A DNA stretch of 64,000 nucleotides from Haloferax denitrificans ATCC 35960. Lineage in GTDB: Archaea > Halobacteriota > Halobacteria > Halobacteriales > Haloferacaceae. The position numbers and the translations under genes were made by a program. The stretch is taken from the NCBI RefSeq assembly GCF_000337795.1, contig NZ_AOLP01000004.1, positions 124,001-188,000 of the forward strand, given 5' to 3'. Below the pieces are notes generated by a model. The model saw only the letters and a list, made by a program, of their open reading frames with translations. It did not search any database and was not told the origin of the DNA. Below, piece after piece: positions 1-8,567 of the stretch (positions are counted from its first letter, which is position 1; every line of letters begins with the position of its first letter).

Positions 1-137
1 CGGTCGCTCGTCTGGCGACTGTTCTGAGGCTCCGCTCGCGGCGCGCCGAGAGTACGAGCGCGCCTCGTTCTGACAACTGAATTATATACTCGCCGGCAGT
101 ACGGCCACTTATCCGTCTCCGGCAGAGAGTACGCGGT

Positions 138-605
138 ATGACGATTGAAACCGGCGACTCCGTTTCGCTCGAATACGTTGGAAAGCTCCCCGACGGCACG
201 GTCTTCGACACGTCGCGTCAGGACGTGGCCGACGCCGAAGGACTCTCCGAGGCGCAGGGCGACCGCGACTACGAGCCGCTCGCGGTCGAAGTCGGCGCGG
301 GAACCGTCATCGAGGGGCTCGACGAGGCGCTCGTCGGCATGTCCGTCGGCGACGAAGAGAGCATCGAAATCCCGCCGGAGAAGGCCTACGGCGAGCACGA
401 CGAGGACCTCGTCCGCGAGCACGAGACCGAACAGCTCCGCGAGGTGCTCGGCGACGAGCCCGAGGAAGGCCTGTACGTCCAGACCCAGCAGGGCGGCCTC
501 GGCGAAATCGTCCACGCCGACGACGACGTGGTCCGCATCGACTTCAACCACGAACTCGCCGGCGAGACGCTCGTCTTCGACGTCGAAATCCTCGACGCGA
601 ACTGA
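138..605 (+). CDS. FKBP-type peptidyl-prolyl isomerase (SlyD-like)
   Basis: This 155-residue protein is a cytoplasmic prolyl isomerase and chaperone. The FKBP half runs from residue 1 to about 85 with the family signature VGAGTVIEGLDEALVGM, and is interrupted before the last strand by an insert-in-flap domain (about residues 86-130), the SlyD arrangement. It closes with VFDVEILDAN. The His/Cys-rich metal-binding tail of bacterial SlyD is absent, as is usual in archaea. A TATA-like ATTATATACT lies at 81-90. The family is clear; its clients cannot be inferred. Confidence 0.93.
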   Translation: MTIETGDSVSLEYVGKLPDGTVFDTSRQDVADAEGLSEAQGDRDYEPLAVEVGAGTVIEGLDEALVGMSVGDEESIEIPPEKAYGEHDEDLVREHETEQLREVLGDEPEEGLYVQTQQGGLGEIVHADDDVVRIDFNHELAGETLVFDVEILDAN

Positions 606-628
606 ACCGAGCCGACCTGAACTGAACT

Positions 629-660
629 GAGCCGCCGTCTCGCGGCTCGGTGCGTTTTTT
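629..660 (+). terminator. Hairpin plus T-run after FKBP gene
   Basis: A 7-bp GC stem (629-635 with 642-648, six-base loop) is followed by six T at 655-660, between two convergent genes. Archaeal termination needs mainly the T-run, so this is a good terminator candidate for the FKBP transcript. Confidence 0.6.
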
Positions 661-666
661 CTCCCG

Positions 667-1443
667 CTACTCGCGCCACCACGCGATAGCGTACACCGCT
701 CCTCCGACGAGAAGCAGGACCGCGCCGACGCCCGCGACGCCGAGGCCGACGACGAGCGCGGCCCCGAAGCCGAAGTCGTCGACGTGCGCGTAGGCGGTGA
801 TGCTGTAGAGCGTCCCCTCCTTCTCGACGAGCGCCGGGAGGCGGTCCACGAAGGCGTCGTTCACCCGCGGTCGGTAGCCGAAGTCGCCGTCCGAGGAGTT
901 CCGGAGGACGCCGTCGACCGTCTCTCTGGCCGCCGGCGAGAGGTTCGCGTAGCTGTACGCGCTCCGTTCGACGGTGGTGTTCGCAACACGCCCGAGCGTG
1001 GCGTTTCGAGCGGTGACGACCGAGCCGTTCTCTCGCACGCTGAACCGGTAGTACTGCTCGCGCTCGGCGTAGGCGTCGTGGACGTACGTGTTGTTCCGCG
1101 CTATCGCGCGGAGGTCGGCTTGCGCGCCCGCCGCCGTCGTCCGGGCGGTCCCGTTCCGCATCGCCGTCTCCAGCGTCTCGCGGGTCTCGTTCGGCGCGCG
1201 GTACTCGTCGGCCGAGTACCGGTGGCTCACCTGATGCACCGAAATCGAGACCGACCGGCCGTGACGGCGCACGATGGTCTCGACGTCCGAGTGGTTCGCC
1301 AGCGACACCGGCTCGGCCCGGTACGAATTCGAGACTTTCGGCGGTGGCGACGTCGCGTCCGCGAGCGCGGGCAGGTACACCGGTGCGGGGAGGCAGACGA
1401 GACCGACCACCGCGAGGAGGAAAGCGAGTTTCCGGAGACGCAT
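667..1443 (-). CDS. Hypothetical membrane-anchored extracytoplasmic protein
   Basis: The 258-residue product starts MRLRKLAFLLAVVGLVCL, an N-terminal signal or membrane segment, and ends with a glycine/valine-rich transmembrane helix (about residues 225-252) followed by a short WWRE tail. The middle part is polar, so the topology suggests an outward-facing domain with a C-terminal anchor. I do not recognise a family. The start at 1443 was chosen because it places the hydrophobic segment at the N-terminus; upstream residues in this frame look non-coding. It is convergent with the FKBP gene. Confidence 0.7.
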   Translation of the reverse strand: MRLRKLAFLLAVVGLVCLPAPVYLPALADATSPPPKVSNSYRAEPVSLANHSDVETIVRRHGRSVSISVHQVSHRYSADEYRAPNETRETLETAMRNGTARTTAAGAQADLRAIARNNTYVHDAYAEREQYYRFSVRENGSVVTARNATLGRVANTTVERSAYSYANLSPAARETVDGVLRNSSDGDFGYRPRVNDAFVDRLPALVEKEGTLYSITAYAHVDDFGFGAALVVGLGVAGVGAVLLLVGGAVYAIAWWRE

Positions 1444-1504
1444 TATCGGGCGTTCCGCCGAGTCGGGTAAGTGCTTTTTCCCCGGCTCGGGGGTTCGTCG
1501 GCCC

Positions 1505-2644
1505 CTACTCGTCCAGCGGCGGGTTCGCGTCGAGGCAGTCTTCGACCCGCTCGCGCTCCTCGCGGGCGGCGGCCAGCTCGTCTGCGACGACGCCACGCCG
1601 GAGGCGGTCGCGCTGGTCTTCGGTGAGTTCCGCGCGGGCGACCGCGGCGTCGCGGAGGCGGTCGTAGGACTCCTCGTACGTCAGTTCGTGGACTTCCCGG
1701 GCGCGGGCGACCGTCTCGGCGTCGGCGAATCGACTCACGACGGCGACGAGTTCCTTCGTCCGCCAGCGGAGTTCCGAGGCGGACGCCGGCGGCCACGACA
1801 CGGTCAGCGAGTCGGCGTCGAGCGTCTCCAGAAACCGTTTGTTCGTCCCGACGGCCGCGGAGAACCGCTTGGGGTCCTCGACGTAGTGGTCGAGCTTCGA
1901 CCGCGAGTAGCCGGCGTACTCGACGAGCGTCGGAATCGGCTCGTCGCCGATGGCGGCGGTTTCGAGGTACTCGCGCAGTCGCTCGGGGGGACTGGGCGTC
2001 TCGACCAGCGGGTACGACTCGGCGGCCGCCAGCCACCCGAGCAGTTCGCGGGCCGACGACTCGGCGCGGAACCGGTCGAACGCCTCGGTCACGGCGTCGT
2101 CGTACCGCTCGATGGGGTCGCGGAGTTCGTCCACCGGCGCGTCGATGTCGGCCTCGCCGAGTTCCCGCACGCGTTCGAGACGGTCGATTTCTTCGTCGAG
2201 TTCGTCCGCGCGCTCCCGGAGCCGCCGGCGGGCGCTCCGGTAGTCGTCTCTCGCCTCGTCCAGTTCGCCGAGGAGCGCCGCCTCCTCGCGGGCGGGGGCC
2301 AACTCGCGTCTGGCCTGCTCGAAGTCCGACGCCGACAGCGACGAGGTGATGCCGGTCGTGAGCGACTCGTTGGCGTCGATGAAGGCGTCGCTGTGGCGCA
2401 CGTCCGCGGGGACCTCCTCCAGCCGGTCCGACAGCGCCTCGCGGAACGCGACGTAGCCTTCGAGGTCGTCGGTCGCGCGCTCCTCGTATCGGTCGAGAAT
2501 CCCGGTCACGTCGCGGACGGCCGACGCGAGCGTTCGAAGCTCCTCGCGGCCGATTTCGTCGACCGCCTCGCGTCGGTCGCGGAGGGTTTCGGCCGCCGTG
2601 CGGAGCGCCGCCACGGGGTCGTCGGCGAGCGCGGCGTCAGCCAC
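1505..2644 (-). CDS. Haloarchaeal coiled-coil protein of unknown function
   Basis: The 379-residue acidic product is almost entirely helical. Long heptad-like runs rich in Glu, Arg, Ala and Leu occupy about residues 85-190 (for example ERADELDEEIDRLERV), with a more globular part at about 200-330. There is no signal peptide, membrane segment or catalytic motif. It looks like a conserved haloarchaeal protein with structural or scaffolding character, but I cannot assign a role. It lies upstream of the membrane protein at 667-1443 on the same strand with a 61-bp gap. Confidence 0.7.
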   Translation of the reverse strand: MADAALADDPVAALRTAAETLRDRREAVDEIGREELRTLASAVRDVTGILDRYEERATDDLEGYVAFREALSDRLEEVPADVRHSDAFIDANESLTTGITSSLSASDFEQARRELAPAREEAALLGELDEARDDYRSARRRLRERADELDEEIDRLERVRELGEADIDAPVDELRDPIERYDDAVTEAFDRFRAESSARELLGWLAAAESYPLVETPSPPERLREYLETAAIGDEPIPTLVEYAGYSRSKLDHYVEDPKRFSAAVGTNKRFLETLDADSLTVSWPPASASELRWRTKELVAVVSRFADAETVARAREVHELTYEESYDRLRDAAVARAELTEDQRDRLRRGVVADELAAAREERERVEDCLDANPPLDE

Positions 2645-2769
2645 GTCGCGGCACCTCGGGCGGGCGTTCCGTTCGCGGAATCGGTGTCATGCCCGACGAG
2701 TCGGTGCGCGAGGGTTGAAAACTTGATGCCCGCGGACGGCGGCGAGACGACCGCGAAGCCGAGAGGCCG

Positions 2770-3456
2770 TCAGCGACGGTCTCGGCCGGTCACCACGTCG
2801 AACGCGCAGGCGGCCGCGACCGCGAGCACGCAGAGCGCGACCGACGGCGCGAGGGAAAACAGGTCGACCGCGCCGGGGAACGCGGCCACGACGAGGAGCG
2901 AGACGGCGTAGTAGGCACCGGCGGCCGCGGCCGACGTGCGGGCCGGCGCGGCCCGCAGTCGTGGGAGCGCGAGCATCGCACAGAGCGCGACGCCGCCGGC
3001 GACGACGACAGAGCCGGCGAGTCCCGCGCCGACGAGGTCGGCCCGCGCGCCGAGGAACGTCCCGAGGCCGAGCGTCGCGTTCAGGTAGGCCGCCCGTCGG
3101 ACGAGGGCCCCGTAGCCCGCGTCGGGGCCGAGACCGAGTTCGCTGTCCTCGATGCGGTGCCACGGCGCACCGACGGAGACGGCGCCCAACCGGAGCGCGC
3201 CGATGGCGAGGCAGGCGGCAGACAGCGAGACGACGGCCGCGGTCGTGACCGCAACGGGCGTCGAGACGGTCATGAAGGCGACCCAGAGCATCGGAAGCGC
3301 GAGGAGCAGGTGCTGTCCGAGTCCGAAGTAGACCGTCGCGTCGAGCCACGCGTCAATGCCACCCTCGCCGTCGTCGCCGCGCTGTCGGCGTCGGTTCCGG
3401 CGGCGGCGTCGCGGCCGCGTTTCGCCGCCGCGGGACGACTCGTCTGTCGGTGCCAT
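2770..3456 (-). CDS. Multi-spanning membrane protein, unknown
   Basis: The 228-residue protein begins MAPTDESSRGGETRPRRRRR, a basic cytoplasmic tail, followed by about six hydrophobic segments from residue 40 to the end (for example LLLALPMLWVAFMTV and ALCVLAVAAACAFDVV). No transport or enzyme motif is visible. An open frame extends upstream, but that part antisenses the stress-protein gene and is not typical halophilic protein, so the start at 3456 is preferred. Confidence 0.65.
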   Translation of the reverse strand: MAPTDESSRGGETRPRRRRRNRRRQRGDDGEGGIDAWLDATVYFGLGQHLLLALPMLWVAFMTVSTPVAVTTAAVVSLSAACLAIGALRLGAVSVGAPWHRIEDSELGLGPDAGYGALVRRAAYLNATLGLGTFLGARADLVGAGLAGSVVVAGGVALCAMLALPRLRAAPARTSAAAAGAYYAVSLLVVAAFPGAVDLFSLAPSVALCVLAVAAACAFDVVTGRDRR

Positions 3457-3582
3457 GGTCGTCCCGTTGTGACTGCTGTCTGATAACTGTGTGGCGCGCC
3501 GGGGGTCGTGACGCCAGCGGCGGGCGGTCCGCGAACGCCGTCCGGCGAAAGGACTTACCGGCGACCGGGTGTATGATAAGCC

Positions 3583-4455
3583 ATGTACGAGCGCATCCTC
3601 CTGCCGGTCGACGAGAGCACGTCGTCGAGCGCGGTCCTCCACCACGCCAGCGAACTCGCCCACTGGGACGACGCGGAGATTCGACTGCTCTTCGTCGCCG
3701 ACACGACCCGCGACAGCGTCACCGTCGTCGACAACGACGTGGTCGACGCGCTCGAACGCGAGGGCGAGAGCGTCGTCGAGGAGGCGGCGGAGACGCTCAA
3801 GAACCTCGGCGTCGACTACTCGACGGACGTGGTGCAGGGCAACCCCGCGCCGACCATCGTCCAGTACGCCGAGGAGTACGACTACGACCTCATCGTGATG
3901 CCGACCCACGGGCGGGAGGGCATCTCCCGACAGCTTCGCGGGAGCGTCACGGAGAAGGTCGTCCGCCTGTCGGACCGGCCGGTGCTCACCGCCCGCATGA
4001 AGCCCGACGAGGAGCTGACGTTCCCCTACGAGCGCGTCCTCATCCCGACCGACGGCAGTCGCTCCGCGAGGCGGGCGACGAGCCACGGGCTCGAACTCGC
4101 CGCCGAACTCGACGCGACGGTCCACGTCCTCTCGGTCGTCGACGACTCCGCGCTCGGGTTCGACGTGCGGTCGATGCTCTCCGGCGAGGAGAGCGAACGC
4201 GGCGCGAACGAGGCGATTTCGCAGGTCGTCGAGGAGGCGAACGAACACGGCGTCACGAAGCTCGCCGAGACCATCGAGCACGGCTCGCCGAGCGCGGCGA
4301 TTCGAGAGTACGTCGCGGACAACGACATCCACGCGGTCGTCATGGGGACGACCGGGCGGAGCGGCGTCGACCGCATCCTCCTCGGGAGCGTCGCCGAGGA
4401 GACGGTCCGGAGCGCTCCGGTCCCCGTCATCACGGTGTCGCCCGACGAGGAGTAA
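3583..4455 (+). CDS. Tandem universal stress protein (UspA family)
   Basis: This 290-residue cytoplasmic protein carries two Usp domains (about residues 1-140 and 147-288). Each starts with a YERILLPVD or YERVLIPTD strand. The second ends with GRSGVDRILLGS, the G-x2-G-x9-G-S nucleotide loop of ATP-binding Usp proteins; the first keeps a similar GREGISRQLRGS. It is monocistronic. Such proteins are small-molecule or ATP-binding stress factors; the exact trigger is unknown. Confidence 0.92.
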   Translation: MYERILLPVDESTSSSAVLHHASELAHWDDAEIRLLFVADTTRDSVTVVDNDVVDALEREGESVVEEAAETLKNLGVDYSTDVVQGNPAPTIVQYAEEYDYDLIVMPTHGREGISRQLRGSVTEKVVRLSDRPVLTARMKPDEELTFPYERVLIPTDGSRSARRATSHGLELAAELDATVHVLSVVDDSALGFDVRSMLSGEESERGANEAISQVVEEANEHGVTKLAETIEHGSPSAAIREYVADNDIHAVVMGTTGRSGVDRILLGSVAEETVRSAPVPVITVSPDEE

Positions 4456-4474
4456 CTGGAGCGAGTCGGTAGCG

Positions 4475-4521
4475 ACCGCCCGCCTCGGGATGCGTGAGCG
4501 AGCACCCGCCCGCCTCGGGAT
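4475..4521. repeat. Pair of 16-bp direct repeats
   Basis: The sequence CCGCCCGCCTCGGGAT occurs at 4476-4491 and again at 4506-4521, a 30-bp period, in the gap between the stress-protein gene and the HTH_10 regulator. It may be a tandem duplication or a regulator binding site. Confidence 0.6.
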
Positions 4522-4622
4522 ACAGCTATTACCCGCGGGCGACGTATCGGCGCAGTAGCCGTGGTCGAACAGGACCGTCTCGGACGCCCGTCCAGCCCCG
4601 ACAGCCGGAGGTTCCGATAGCG

Positions 4623-5261
4623 ATGCTCCGCGCGACCATCCTCCTCGAACTGAACGAAGACTACGTGTTGTCGCACGTGAGCGACCTCGTCGACGGACCG
4701 GTCGTCGTGACGAACTGCGAGGTGCTCGGCGAGACCGACATCCGCTTCGTCGTCGACGCCGGGGAGCACCGCGACGAGATGGCCGACCGACTCGCCGCCA
4801 GCGAGGTCGTCCGCGACCTCGAACTCGTCGGCGACGACCAACTGCTCATCACCAAGCGGTCCTCCGGCGCGCTCCCTGTCATCCGCGAGAACCACGGGAT
4901 GCTCCAGCGGATGAGCCAGTTCTACGGGCGCTCGCGCGTCTTCGACGTGGTCGTGTTTCGGCGGGCCGACCTCAAGGCCATCATCTCCGGGCTCCGGTCG
5001 CTCGGCACCGTCGAACTCCGGCGGCTGAAACCCTTCGTCGGTCCGTCCACGCGGCTCTCGAAGCGGCAGGCCGAGGTCGTCGGCTACGCGCTCGAACGCG
5101 GCTACTACGACTGGCCGCGGGGCGTCACGGTCGAGGAAATCGCGGCGGCGTTCGAGGTGAGCAGGCCGACCGTGTTGGAACACCTCCGCCGGGCCGAAAA
5201 GAAACTCCTCAGCGACGCGCTCGCCGACGCGACGACGCCCGCGAACCCCGATAGCACTTGA
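4623..5261 (+). CDS. HTH_10 (bacterio-opsin activator type) transcription regulator
   Basis: The 212-residue protein has an N-terminal ligand-sensing region and a C-terminal DNA-binding domain (about residues 148-205), with LSKRQAEVVGYALERGYYDW followed by VTVEEIAAAFEVSRPTVLEH, the haloarchaeal Bat/HTH_10 helix-turn-helix. The ATG at 4623 fits the family start (MLRATILLEL); an in-frame upstream extension to 4494 is repetitive and unlikely coding. It sits 177 bp before the ABC importer operon on the same strand, so it is a plausible regulator of it (inference). Confidence 0.85.
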   Translation: MLRATILLELNEDYVLSHVSDLVDGPVVVTNCEVLGETDIRFVVDAGEHRDEMADRLAASEVVRDLELVGDDQLLITKRSSGALPVIRENHGMLQRMSQFYGRSRVFDVVVFRRADLKAIISGLRSLGTVELRRLKPFVGPSTRLSKRQAEVVGYALERGYYDWPRGVTVEEIAAAFEVSRPTVLEHLRRAEKKLLSDALADATTPANPDST

Positions 5262-5438
5262 CCGCGACCGACTCCGATACCGACCGGGTCGGCTCTCCGC
5301 GCACGCCGCGGGTCGGGTTTTAAGCGCCTAAGACACCTGAAACACGTCACCATTTTCGCGGAAACCAATATAAAGAGCCAACAGGGGTAGGCACTACTGA
5401 CGTGGCCTCTACCGGTGTACGTATTGTTTGCAATTACC

Positions 5439-6773
5439 ATGATAGATGGGAATCACTCTCGTGGTGGAGACGGGCGGCAAACGCGCGGGTCGTCGCGCCG
5501 GACGTTCCTCGCGGCGGTCGGGAGCGCGGCGGCGGTGACGACGGCGGGCTGTCTCGGTGGCGGTGGTGGCGGCGGCTCCAACGAGCCGATTCGATACCTC
5601 TCGGACCGCGGCGACTCGAAGGACGTGATGGACGAGATTATCGCCGAGTTCGAGGAGGAGACCGACCACACGGTCGAGATGATTTACACGGCCAAGGGGA
5701 CGTCCTCGGACGCCGAGATGCAGAAGATGGTCGCCGCGGGCAACCCGCCGGACCTGCTTTTCGACACCTCGACCGACGCGTATCGGCTCCAGCGCGACGG
5801 CGTCCTCGCGCCGGTCACGGGGGCCGTCCAAGATAACGACCTGCCCGACCCGGTCAACGTCGGCGGCGAGTCGTACTTCGCGGCCGCGATGGTCGAACCG
5901 CTCATGGGGTGGTACCGAAACGACGTGTACTCGGAGATGCCCGCGTCGTGGAGCGAGTGGGTCGAGGCCGCCGGTGAGGTGTCGGCCAACGAGTCGATGG
6001 AGGGCTACGTCATCCAGTCGGGGCAGACGAACAACGCCGACACCCAGATGACGCAGTACCTCTGGCAGAACGACGTGGAGATTTACGGCGGTCCCTCCGA
6101 CGGCATCGAGGTCAGACTCGACAACGACGACAACCGACAGGCGGCCGTCGAGACGTTCGAGTGGGTCCAGTCGATGGCCGAGTACTCGCCGAACGGCTCT
6201 GGGTGGGCGTGGGGCGACGCCATCGGCGCGCTCCAACAGGAGAACGCCGCGGCCATCGCCAGCGTCGGCGGCCTCCCCATCCTCACGATTCAGGCCAACC
6301 GCCCCGACCTCGTCGAGAACCTCAGTCCGATGCCGTTCCCCGTGCCGAGCGGGGCCGCACAGGACAAGTGGTGGTCGTACATGGAGGGCCACCTCGTCCG
6401 CAACGACGGCCAGAACACCGAGGGCGCACAGGCGTTCGTGGACTTCTTCACGAGTTCGTCGCGCTTCTTCGACTTCGTGCTCTCCGCGCCGCTGTTCCAG
6501 TTCCCGCCGACGCGGGAGCAACTCGACGCGCCCGAGGTGACCGAAAACGAGGTCATCCAACAGCACCCCGACGTGATGAACCTCGTCCGCGACAACTGGG
6601 ACGCCTTCACGAGCGTCCTCGCGACGGGTGACGACGGCGCGCCGAATATCGTCGCGGCCGACGCCTACAGCGAACAGCTCTTCGGACAGGCCGCGGACCA
6701 GCTTCTCGTCGGCGGGCTCACGCCCGACGAGACGGTCGACTGGCTGGCCGACAAGCTCCGCGGGTTGCAATGA
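5439..6773 (+). CDS. ABC importer solute-binding lipoprotein (sugar family 1)
   Basis: This 444-residue protein begins with a twin-arginine signal (SSRRTFLAAVGS) and a lipobox (TTAGC) followed by a glycine linker, so it is exported folded and lipid-anchored. The mature part has the family 1 solute-binding layout with an aromatic-rich C-terminal lobe. It is the first gene of an operon with ATGA-type overlap to the first permease. The start at 5439 puts the Arg pair at a normal distance; an ATG at 5415 would add eight residues. The substrate is not readable; the family takes sugars, polyols and glycerol-phosphate esters. Confidence 0.92.
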   Translation: MIDGNHSRGGDGRQTRGSSRRTFLAAVGSAAAVTTAGCLGGGGGGGSNEPIRYLSDRGDSKDVMDEIIAEFEEETDHTVEMIYTAKGTSSDAEMQKMVAAGNPPDLLFDTSTDAYRLQRDGVLAPVTGAVQDNDLPDPVNVGGESYFAAAMVEPLMGWYRNDVYSEMPASWSEWVEAAGEVSANESMEGYVIQSGQTNNADTQMTQYLWQNDVEIYGGPSDGIEVRLDNDDNRQAAVETFEWVQSMAEYSPNGSGWAWGDAIGALQQENAAAIASVGGLPILTIQANRPDLVENLSPMPFPVPSGAAQDKWWSYMEGHLVRNDGQNTEGAQAFVDFFTSSSRFFDFVLSAPLFQFPPTREQLDAPEVTENEVIQQHPDVMNLVRDNWDAFTSVLATGDDGAPNIVAADAYSEQLFGQAADQLLVGGLTPDETVDWLADKLRGLQ

Positions 6774-7699
6774 GTACGGCCCTCAAATCGCGGTTGGCGG
6801 CCGCCGGGTCGGCCCTCCGAGAGCGCGACGTGGACGGCACGACGCTCCTGTTGGCGGCGTGTTTCGTGCCGATGCTCGCGTTCTTCGTCGTGGTCTGGGT
6901 CATCCCCATCGTTTACGCGCTCGGGATGAGCCTGTTCGCGTCGCCCGTGCGGAACCCCGAGTTCGTCGGCCTCGGCAACTACGCCGAACTCCTCGGCAAC
7001 GGCGCGTTCTGGGGCTTCCTCTGGAACAGCGTCGTCTACGCGGTGGCGACGACGGGGCTGAGCCTCGTCATCGGGCTGGGCCTCGCGCTCGTCATCAATC
7101 AGCGCATCCGCGGCGGCGACGCCCTGCGGACGCTGATGATTTTCCCGTACCTCCTGCCGACGCTCGTTGTCATCTTCATGTGGAAGTTCATCCTCGACCC
7201 CAACATCGGGATTCTGAACCAGTTCCTCGTCGACGCCGGGCTCATCGACAAGCCCATCGCGTTCTTCTCGACCTTGGAGTTCGCCATGCCGGCGGTCGTC
7301 ATCACGAGCGTCTGGAAGTTCGCCAGCTTCGCCTTCTTCATCCTGCTCGCCCGATTGCAGGCCATCGACCCCGACCTCTACGAGCGGGCGAGGGTCGAGG
7401 GCGCGACGACGTGGCAGGCGTTCCGCGACATCACCTTCCCGCACCTCCGCGGCGCGATTCTCATCATCCTCCTCGTCAGGGGCATCTGGATGTTCAACAA
7501 GTTCGACATCATCTACCTCTCGACGCGGGGCGGCCCGCTCCAGCAGACGACGACGCTCCCGATTCGCGTCTACCAACTCGCGTTCAGCGAGGTGAACTTC
7601 GGCATGGCGACGGCGCTCGCCGGCGTCATGTTCTTCCTCCTCGCCGGCGTCGCGGTGGTCTACTTCCGGGCGTTCGCCCCGGAAAAGGAGGTGGCGTGA
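6770..7699 (+). CDS. ABC sugar-type permease, MalF/UgpA-like
   Basis: The 309-residue inner-membrane component has six predicted spans and the permease EAA loop ERARVEGATTWQAFRDITFP near residues 204-223, which docks on the ATPase. It overlaps the stop of the binding-protein gene by four bases (ATGA), showing translational coupling. It pairs with the permease at 7701. Confidence 0.93.
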   Translation: MSTALKSRLAAAGSALRERDVDGTTLLLAACFVPMLAFFVVVWVIPIVYALGMSLFASPVRNPEFVGLGNYAELLGNGAFWGFLWNSVVYAVATTGLSLVIGLGLALVINQRIRGGDALRTLMIFPYLLPTLVVIFMWKFILDPNIGILNQFLVDAGLIDKPIAFFSTLEFAMPAVVITSVWKFASFAFFILLARLQAIDPDLYERARVEGATTWQAFRDITFPHLRGAILIILLVRGIWMFNKFDIIYLSTRGGPLQQTTTLPIRVYQLAFSEVNFGMATALAGVMFFLLAGVAVVYFRAFAPEKEVA

Positions 7700-7700
7700 G

Positions 7701-8567
7701 ATGGCGACGTCTTCCGGTCGCGGCCTCGTCTCCCACGACACCCAGAAACGCCTCCAGCGAATCGCCGTCTACCTGACGGCGCTTCTCATCTCGGTGTTCA
7801 CCATCATCCCGGTGTACGTGATGGTGGTCATCGCCATCCAGTCGCCGGCGACGACGTTCGCCGGCGGGCGGGTGAACCTGTTGCCCACCGAGCCGTCGCT
7901 CCGGAACTTCCTCGTCCTCCTCGGGTCGACCGACACGGTCCGGTACTTCGTCAACAGTCTCGTGGTCACCCTCGGGTCGACCGTCCTCTCGACGACTATC
8001 GCGGTCGCGGCGGGCTACGGCCTGACGCGCTTCGACTTCACCGGGAAGTCGCTGGCGGCGCGGGCGGTGCTGTTCTCGTACATGTTCAGTCCCATCGTCC
8101 TCGCTATCCCGCTGTACGTCGTCTTCTCGACGCTCGGCCTCCTCAACAGCCACTTCGCACTCACCCTCGCGCTGACGGCCATCTCCGCGCCGTTCTGCAT
8201 CTGGCTGATGTGGCAGTACTTCCAGACCGTCCCCATCGCGCTCGAAGAGTCCGCGTGGGTCCGCGGCGCGAGCCGCTGGCGCACCGTCAGAGACGTGGTC
8301 CTGCCGGTGGCCCGACCCGGCTACATCTCCGCGGCCATCTTCGCGTTCGCCGTCGCGTGGAACGACTTCACCATGGCGCGCGTCGTGATGAGCCGCGACG
8401 AGATGTACACCATCACCGTCGGCGCGTCGCTGTTCTTGGACCGCGTCAGCATCGGCTGGGGCGAGACGATGGCCGTCTCGCTTCTCATCTCGATTCCGCC
8501 GTTCCTCATCGCACTGTTCCTGCAACGATACCTCCTCCAGGGCTTCAGCGTTGGAGGCCTCGAATAA
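7701..8567 (+). CDS. ABC sugar-type permease, MalG/UgpE-like
   Basis: The 288-residue second permease has six predicted spans and the EAA loop ALEESAWVRGASRWRTVRDV (about residues 181-200). It follows the first permease by one base and its stop overlaps the ATPase start. The C-terminus (LQRYLLQGFSVGGLE) is the usual MalG-type ending. Confidence 0.93.
   Translation: MATSSGRGLVSHDTQKRLQRIAVYLTALLISVFTIIPVYVMVVIAIQSPATTFAGGRVNLLPTEPSLRNFLVLLGSTDTVRYFVNSLVVTLGSTVLSTTIAVAAGYGLTRFDFTGKSLAARAVLFSYMFSPIVLAIPLYVVFSTLGLLNSHFALTLALTAISAPFCIWLMWQYFQTVPIALEESAWVRGASRWRTVRDVVLPVARPGYISAAIFAFAVAWNDFTMARVVMSRDEMYTITVGASLFLDRVSIGWGETMAVSLLISIPPFLIALFLQRYLLQGFSVGGLE

Noticed and set aside
1274-2911. Plus-strand open frame of 545 codons
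   Set aside because: It runs antisense to the coiled-coil gene; composition is Arg/Val-rich, not halophilic, an artefact of high-GC third positions.
4494-4622. Upstream extension of the HTH_10 gene
   Set aside because: Encoded by the 16-bp direct repeat and rich in Ser/Tyr/Arg; MLRATILL at 4623 is the family-like start.
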